Shown: positions 59,938 to 64,000 of the stretch, in pieces
How positions within the stretch are numbered: position 1 is the first letter of the stretch
Layout: each line of letters opens with the position of its first letter
DNA from: Eremomyces bilateralis CBS 781.70
Lineage: Eukaryota > Ascomycota > Dothideomycetes > Eremomycetales > Eremomycetaceae
Direction of reading: 5' to 3'
NCBI RefSeq assembly: GCF_010015585.1
Contig: NW_022985067.1
Location: forward strand, 1,624,940-1,688,939
DNA length: 64,000 bases
Made by a program: the position numbers and the translations under genes
The notes under the pieces: generated by a model
What the model was told of the DNA's origin: nothing
The model's input: the letters and a program-made list of their open reading frames with translations, nothing else
The model's database searches: none

Positions 59938-60163
59938 GCGGCGGCTGTGTGAGCGGAGTGGTTAAGGGAGCATATTTCTTCGACCATGGGCATCAAAGAG
60001 CGTTCAGGATCAATTATCATGGTTTTAGAGACGCGCAAAATGTTATCACGGAACCACTATCAGTGGGTTGTTCAGCCTTGAATCCAACCAGGTTCAAACC
60101 GTCCGTCACACGTCCATTTCTCATCTCCAGTGTTATGAATACGTATGACCGAGCGTCTGGCCC

Positions 60164-61696
60164 TCATGGAAACGCCATCTCTTCCCTAATCAATCGCAGC
60201 GGCCTCTTCACCCGGTCTGGATCATGCAGTCTCATCGCCTTTGGAAACCACTCATACGTCTCCTCTCCCTCCCCCACGATCATCCCCGCCAGTGCATCCG
60301 CGCATTTCCACCCCAGCGCCATCCCATGTCCATCGAACGCCACCGCCGCCCACAGCCCCTCCCCGCCCCCGAACTCCTCCCCTACCCTCCCCACCAACGG
60401 CGCCTCGTCCACTAACCGCGCCGTGATCCCGCCCCACGACTCTGTGACCACTCACCCCTCCGCTTCCTCCCCTTCCTCCGCAAAATACCTCTTCCCCGCC
60501 CGCACGAGGTACGCCTCGATCTGCGGATCCAACACGCAGAGCGCGTCTTCCTTCATCGCGGCCGCCCATCCGTCCGCGTCCTGCACGATGCCGCCGCCCA
60601 CGATCAGGTTGCCGACCGCATCGGAGGGGACACCGGAGAGGGGGCGTCGGACGGTGAGGTAGTCGTAGCCCTAGGTGTAAAGAAAGGAGAGGGTGGTGGG
60701 CGGGAGGAGGTTGGTGGTGAGGTGGAGGGCGGGGGGCGCAGGGAGATGCACTGTCCGCGGAAGGGACGCAGGATGGGGCGGGGGGGAAGGAAGATGGTGG
60801 GGGTGAAGGCGTTGGTGGCGAGGATGAGATCGTCGGCCTGGGGAGAGTAAGTAAATGTGATCATGATCTGGTAGTGTGGAGTTTATGAGAGACAATCTGC
60901 ATACTGATATAATCATCCCCACTCTCGGTGGTAGCCGTCCAAAGTCCCGGTGGAATCAGTCCCAATACAGGTTCATCTGGATCGATCCGGCGTATGCTCG
61001 TTGCAGTGGTGTTCTCATACAAGTGCAACCCCATCGCAACGCACCGCTTCAACACCCCCAACGTGAACTGATATGCATTGACACTCCCCGCGGGATACCG
61101 AATCGCCCCCACCAGCCTCCCTCGCATACCAAACTCCCTCCTCACCTCTTCCGGATCCTCATACACCCTACACTGCCCCCCCTCCTATCCTTCCCTCAAA
61201 CATCCCCGCAACACCTCCATATCCCCCTTCCCCCTCGCAAACCCCTTCCGAAAAATACACATCCACCGTATCCCCCTCCCACGACTCGCACTCCCACCCC
61301 ATCCCCTCCACAGCCCCCGCGCCACCGCATGTTCCGCACGACGCTCGCCTCCTCCATCCGCACCCATCGCACCGCCTCGTCTAACCCTAGCCGCTCGGCG
61401 CGTGCGCGGAAGGTGAGGTGGCTGGCGACTTTCGTGTGGCGGCCGTTGCGTGCGGTTGCGCCTGTGCAGGCAGTGGATGAGGTGAGGAGGGTGATGGGGG
61501 CGGCGGAGGTGGTGGAAGTGGAGTGGGTGAGGAGGTGGTACGCGAGGAGGGCGCCGGTGATGCCGGACCCGATGATGAGGATGCTATTGTAGCTATCGAG
61601 ACAGTGAGGTGGAAGTGGGATGGGGGTGGAAGAGGATGGCTGCCATGGGGAGGGAGCAGTGAGGGCGGATTGAGTGGTTGGATATGTGGTGCGCAT
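60164..61696 (-). pseudogene. Broken FAD-dependent oxidoreductase (DAO family)
   Basis: Minus-strand remnant of a D-amino-acid-oxidase-type flavoprotein. The 5' part has the dinucleotide-binding GSGITGALLAYHLL and the family segment TGATARNGRHTKVASHL. It then breaks: about 61150-61330 coding sense moves between frames at least twice (VVRNM in one, AVEGMGWECESWEGDTVD in another, CRVYEDPEEVRREF back in a third). It resumes with VGAIRYPAGSVNAYQF, a probable intron near 60840-60900, then ADDLILATNAF. The 3' part reads YDYLTVRRPLSGVPSDAVGN and ends WGGITARLVDEAPLVGRVG with DGHGMALGWKCADAL. Two in-frame stops lie in the 3' part (TAG 60671-60673, TGA 60452-60454). The TGA overlaps a GTGAGT hexamer and the TAG follows an acceptor-like ACACC, so splicing could explain these stops but not the indels. 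The gene is dead, or the sequence has errors in G-rich runs. Confidence 0.65.
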
Positions 61697-62658
61697 TGTT
61701 TGCTAGATGCGTGGATTGAGTGGTAGACTGATATGGACGTAGACGAAGCGCGAGATACAAAGTTCGGATGTTAGATCGAGCGATGGAGTTGAGAAACGAG
61801 AATCAAGACTTGAACAAACAGGCGATTCAATTTAAGGCTCGTAATCTATTCACGTTATACAATAGTAGTACTGCTTGAATCGGACCAGATAGAAACGCGA
61901 AGGACAAACTCTTGAAGTCGAAAACGAACCGGCATACCGCTTCAGTATCCAAGGCAGTTTCTCTACGCCGAAAACCATATTTAGGAAGAAACCAAACATA
62001 TTTTCAATCCTACAGAATTCTCTAGGAAATTGTCGGCAAACATATTAATGGATAGATCGGTTTAAAGCAGCGTCTAGGAAGAAGCGAGCTGACTGAGGGC
62101 TAAGCGCAGTAGAAGTGCCGTTGCGGGTTCGGAGAGCGAGTGGGTCCACGCCTTGCCTAAATAAATATTCATGGCGCCAGTCTTCACATAACTTCGACAA
62201 ACTCACGTATTCGAAGTTCACAACTTCACAGAGTACCTCCTCAGTTCTCCCTTACAAAACCATACACGCAAGATGGGAGTTCTCAAGATGCATCTGCAGC
62301 TCCCACACGTGTATGAAAGTGCCCGGTCGAGTCTCAGCTGGTGGACGTGTCACACTCAGAGCCTCAGACGGTTTTCAACCACATCCACTAGTATTGAATT
62401 GTTTGTCATCTTAAGTCTGCTAATTCGGAGTTGGACTTGGTAGCCCAGTTGAAGCCCTCCACTCGGATCGAATCAAAGCCACCATCCACCGACCCTCCGG
62501 CCAGCAACCATTCTCCGCATCCGTACGCGGAGTGCCAGCATCGATTAATGCCTCCCTATGACTCCACACGATAGTACATCTCGCCAGGTCACTCGCCACG
62601 ATGAACCGGATACGGCACACCATCGCTGAGATGACGGGCATTGGAGAATATGAGTTCA
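61697..62658. other. Intergenic, about 1 kb
   Basis: Upstream of the broken oxidoreductase and downstream of the DUF6699-like gene. No gene or repeat recognised. Confidence 0.5.
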
Positions 62659-63567
62659 TTACTCTTTCCCGGCCTTCTTCTTCGACTTCTTGCCTGAAGG
62701 TGCCGGCTTGCTCGCTTCCTTCTTGAGATGCACGATGAATTTAGTGTAGCATTCTTCCCGATCCCACTCGAATCCGGCGAGGTAAGGGTCTTCTAGCTCA
62801 TCGTCGGCCTGGATGAAATCTTGTTAGCGGCAATGTCCGATGCGCATATCAAGACGAACGATACAATTGCACGACCTGATTCACGGGGTGTTGAAGATAC
62901 AAGGTGAGTGATCGGGTTTAGGGATCACAAGGCCAATAAGATGCGGTGCGCTTGAGGGCATGAAGGTGCAAAGACATACCTTCTTCTTGTACTGCTTGAA
63001 GATGACGTCCAAGGCATCCTTGATGGTCACGCCCTTGAGGTTCCGTGCCGTGACATGCAAGCCAAGCTTGAAGTGCAGGTCGATCTTCTTGACCATGGGA
63101 GTGCAGAGAGGCTTCTTGAGCACATCCTTGTCCTCAATTGTTGCAGGCGAGGTGTTGATCTTCCTATCGCAGGTGTCAGCAATGGTCGGTCCATGGGTGA
63201 GATAGTGGTTGCTACTATGAGTGATAGGATACGATCTCTCTGGTGGAAATGAACAGGGGAGGAAGGTATGGTTGGTGGCACGATCACTTACCAGCCAAGC
63301 TGCTGTGTTTCCGGGGCGATCTTGAGGTCGACGTTCTCCTTCTCTGCGGTCAAGTTAGCATCAAGTCACTTCGATATGACCACGGTGCAGTTGTCCGGAG
63401 ATCTCGGCACGTTGCGGATGCTGGAGATGTGACTTACCAAGGTCGTTGATGTTGAAGACGTTCGAAGCGCTGCTACTTGTTCGCCGATGAGAAGGCTTCT
63501 TCTCCTCAGCGTGGGAGGTAGAATCCACGGCCGAGTCGACCTTGGTCAATGGTTCTGTGGTCGTCAT
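62659..63567 (-). CDS. DUF6699-like conserved fungal protein
   Basis: Four minus-strand exons: 63567-63438, 63343-63292, 63163-62980, 62808-62659, 171 residues. The joined sequence reads NVFNINDLEKENVDLKIAPE, then QQLGWKINTSPATIEDKDVL, KKPLCTPMVKKIDLHFKLGL, VTARNLKGVTIKDALDVIFK and ADDELEDPYLAGFEWDREEC. The pattern of a strand pair followed by VTIKDALDVI and a Trp-containing end resembles the DUF6699 domain of uncharacterised fungal proteins; the assignment is from memory. The N-terminus is Ser/Thr-rich and the C-terminus is a lysine-rich tail (KKSKKKAGKE), so nuclear or nucleic-acid association is possible. Intron 2 is long (128 nt) and intron 3 longer (171 nt). Function unknown. Confidence 0.85.
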
Positions 63568-64000
63568 TCTCGCTTACTGTGCTTAGGTTGGGAAGACGAG
63601 ATGAGCCTTGGACGCGTCTCTACCGGGATGACAGTAGAGGTGACAGGTGGTGGTGAGTGAAGTGAGCTGCAGCGATATAAAGCTGAAGCTCAAATGTAGG
63701 ATTGGGTTGCTGATGGTAGCAGCGTGGGAGACCTTGATGCACGATGATGGTGAGGATGTAATGTTGAGAGACTTGTTAGATTGCAGTGACAGTGAAGAGG
63801 GGAAGAAGAGAGGAGCTGAGAGAGCACGAGAGGAACTGAGCAGGAGATTGGAGAGGCGTGATCACCTGCCCTTCACGTTGGGGCGAGGGGAGGAGCATGA
63901 GGAGGCGTGATCAGCGGGGGGGAGACGGAGGAAGGAGCGAGCGAAAGAGAGGGGCGCCTCTCCTGCATTAGGAATCCGCATGACCCCTGCCTGTGGTAGT
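63568..64000. other. Upstream region of DUF6699-like gene; window edge
   Basis: Purine-rich on the + strand (GAGGGGAAGAAGAGAGGAGC and similar, 63795-63955), so pyrimidine-rich on the coding strand of the gene at 62659-63567. This is a usual fungal promoter/leader feature. A GTG-initiated frame here is not supported as a gene. Confidence 0.55.

Noticed and set aside
63647-63910. 87-codon + strand frame at the window edge
   Set aside because: It starts with GTG, is purine-rich low complexity, and overlaps the promoter of the DUF6699-like gene.

Overview
The window looks like nuclear DNA of a filamentous ascomycete (Pezizomycotina; Eurotiomycetes are my best guess from how the proteins read, but no phylogenetic test was possible). 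The reasons are short introns, mostly 45-75 nt, with GT-AG ends and CTAAC/CTGAC-type branch points; two Zn2Cys6 regulators with the fungal-specific domain; a Dal5-type transporter; an NLP-type necrosis-inducing protein; and several protein families that I know only from filamentous fungi. Most genes had to be assembled from exons. Every splice call below was made by eye and checked for reading phase and absence of stops. No alignment or transcript was available.

Layout. 1-5.4 kb: gene-poor DNA with a cysteine-rich orphan and a 599-residue SANT-like orphan preceded by degenerate tandem repeats. 5.6-9.6 kb: MSH6, with MluI-box (MCB) motifs upstream. 10-15 kb: a small AT-hook protein and an amino-acid permease with a probable GC-AG intron. 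15.1-18.6 kb: a large five-exon protein of unknown function. 18.6-23.6 kb: sparse DNA holding a 173-bp pogo/Fot1-like MITE and one small conserved fungal gene. 23.6-27.8 kb: an NLP gene, convergent with a Dal5-family MFS transporter, then a conserved fungal protein.

28.4-41.2 kb is the dense housekeeping core. It holds a three-exon mitochondrial thioredoxin-fold protein whose CxxC site is gone, ALG2 (N-glycan assembly), VPS15 (PI3K regulatory pseudokinase), U2 snRNP A' and a VPS9/CUE Rab5-type exchange factor. VPS15 and VPS9 both act in endosome-to-vacuole traffic. 41.8-50.6 kb: two divergent Zn2Cys6 transcription factors that share a 3.1-kb upstream region.

51.3-64 kb: CLP1 (mRNA 3'-end processing) and an asparagine-synthetase-domain protein from one short divergent promoter, a membrane-anchored monothiol glutaredoxin, a doubtful small gene, ribosomal protein L9 (uL6), a broken FAD-dependent oxidoreductase, and a DUF6699-like small protein. 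I found no rRNA, tRNA, CRISPR array or bacterial-type operon.
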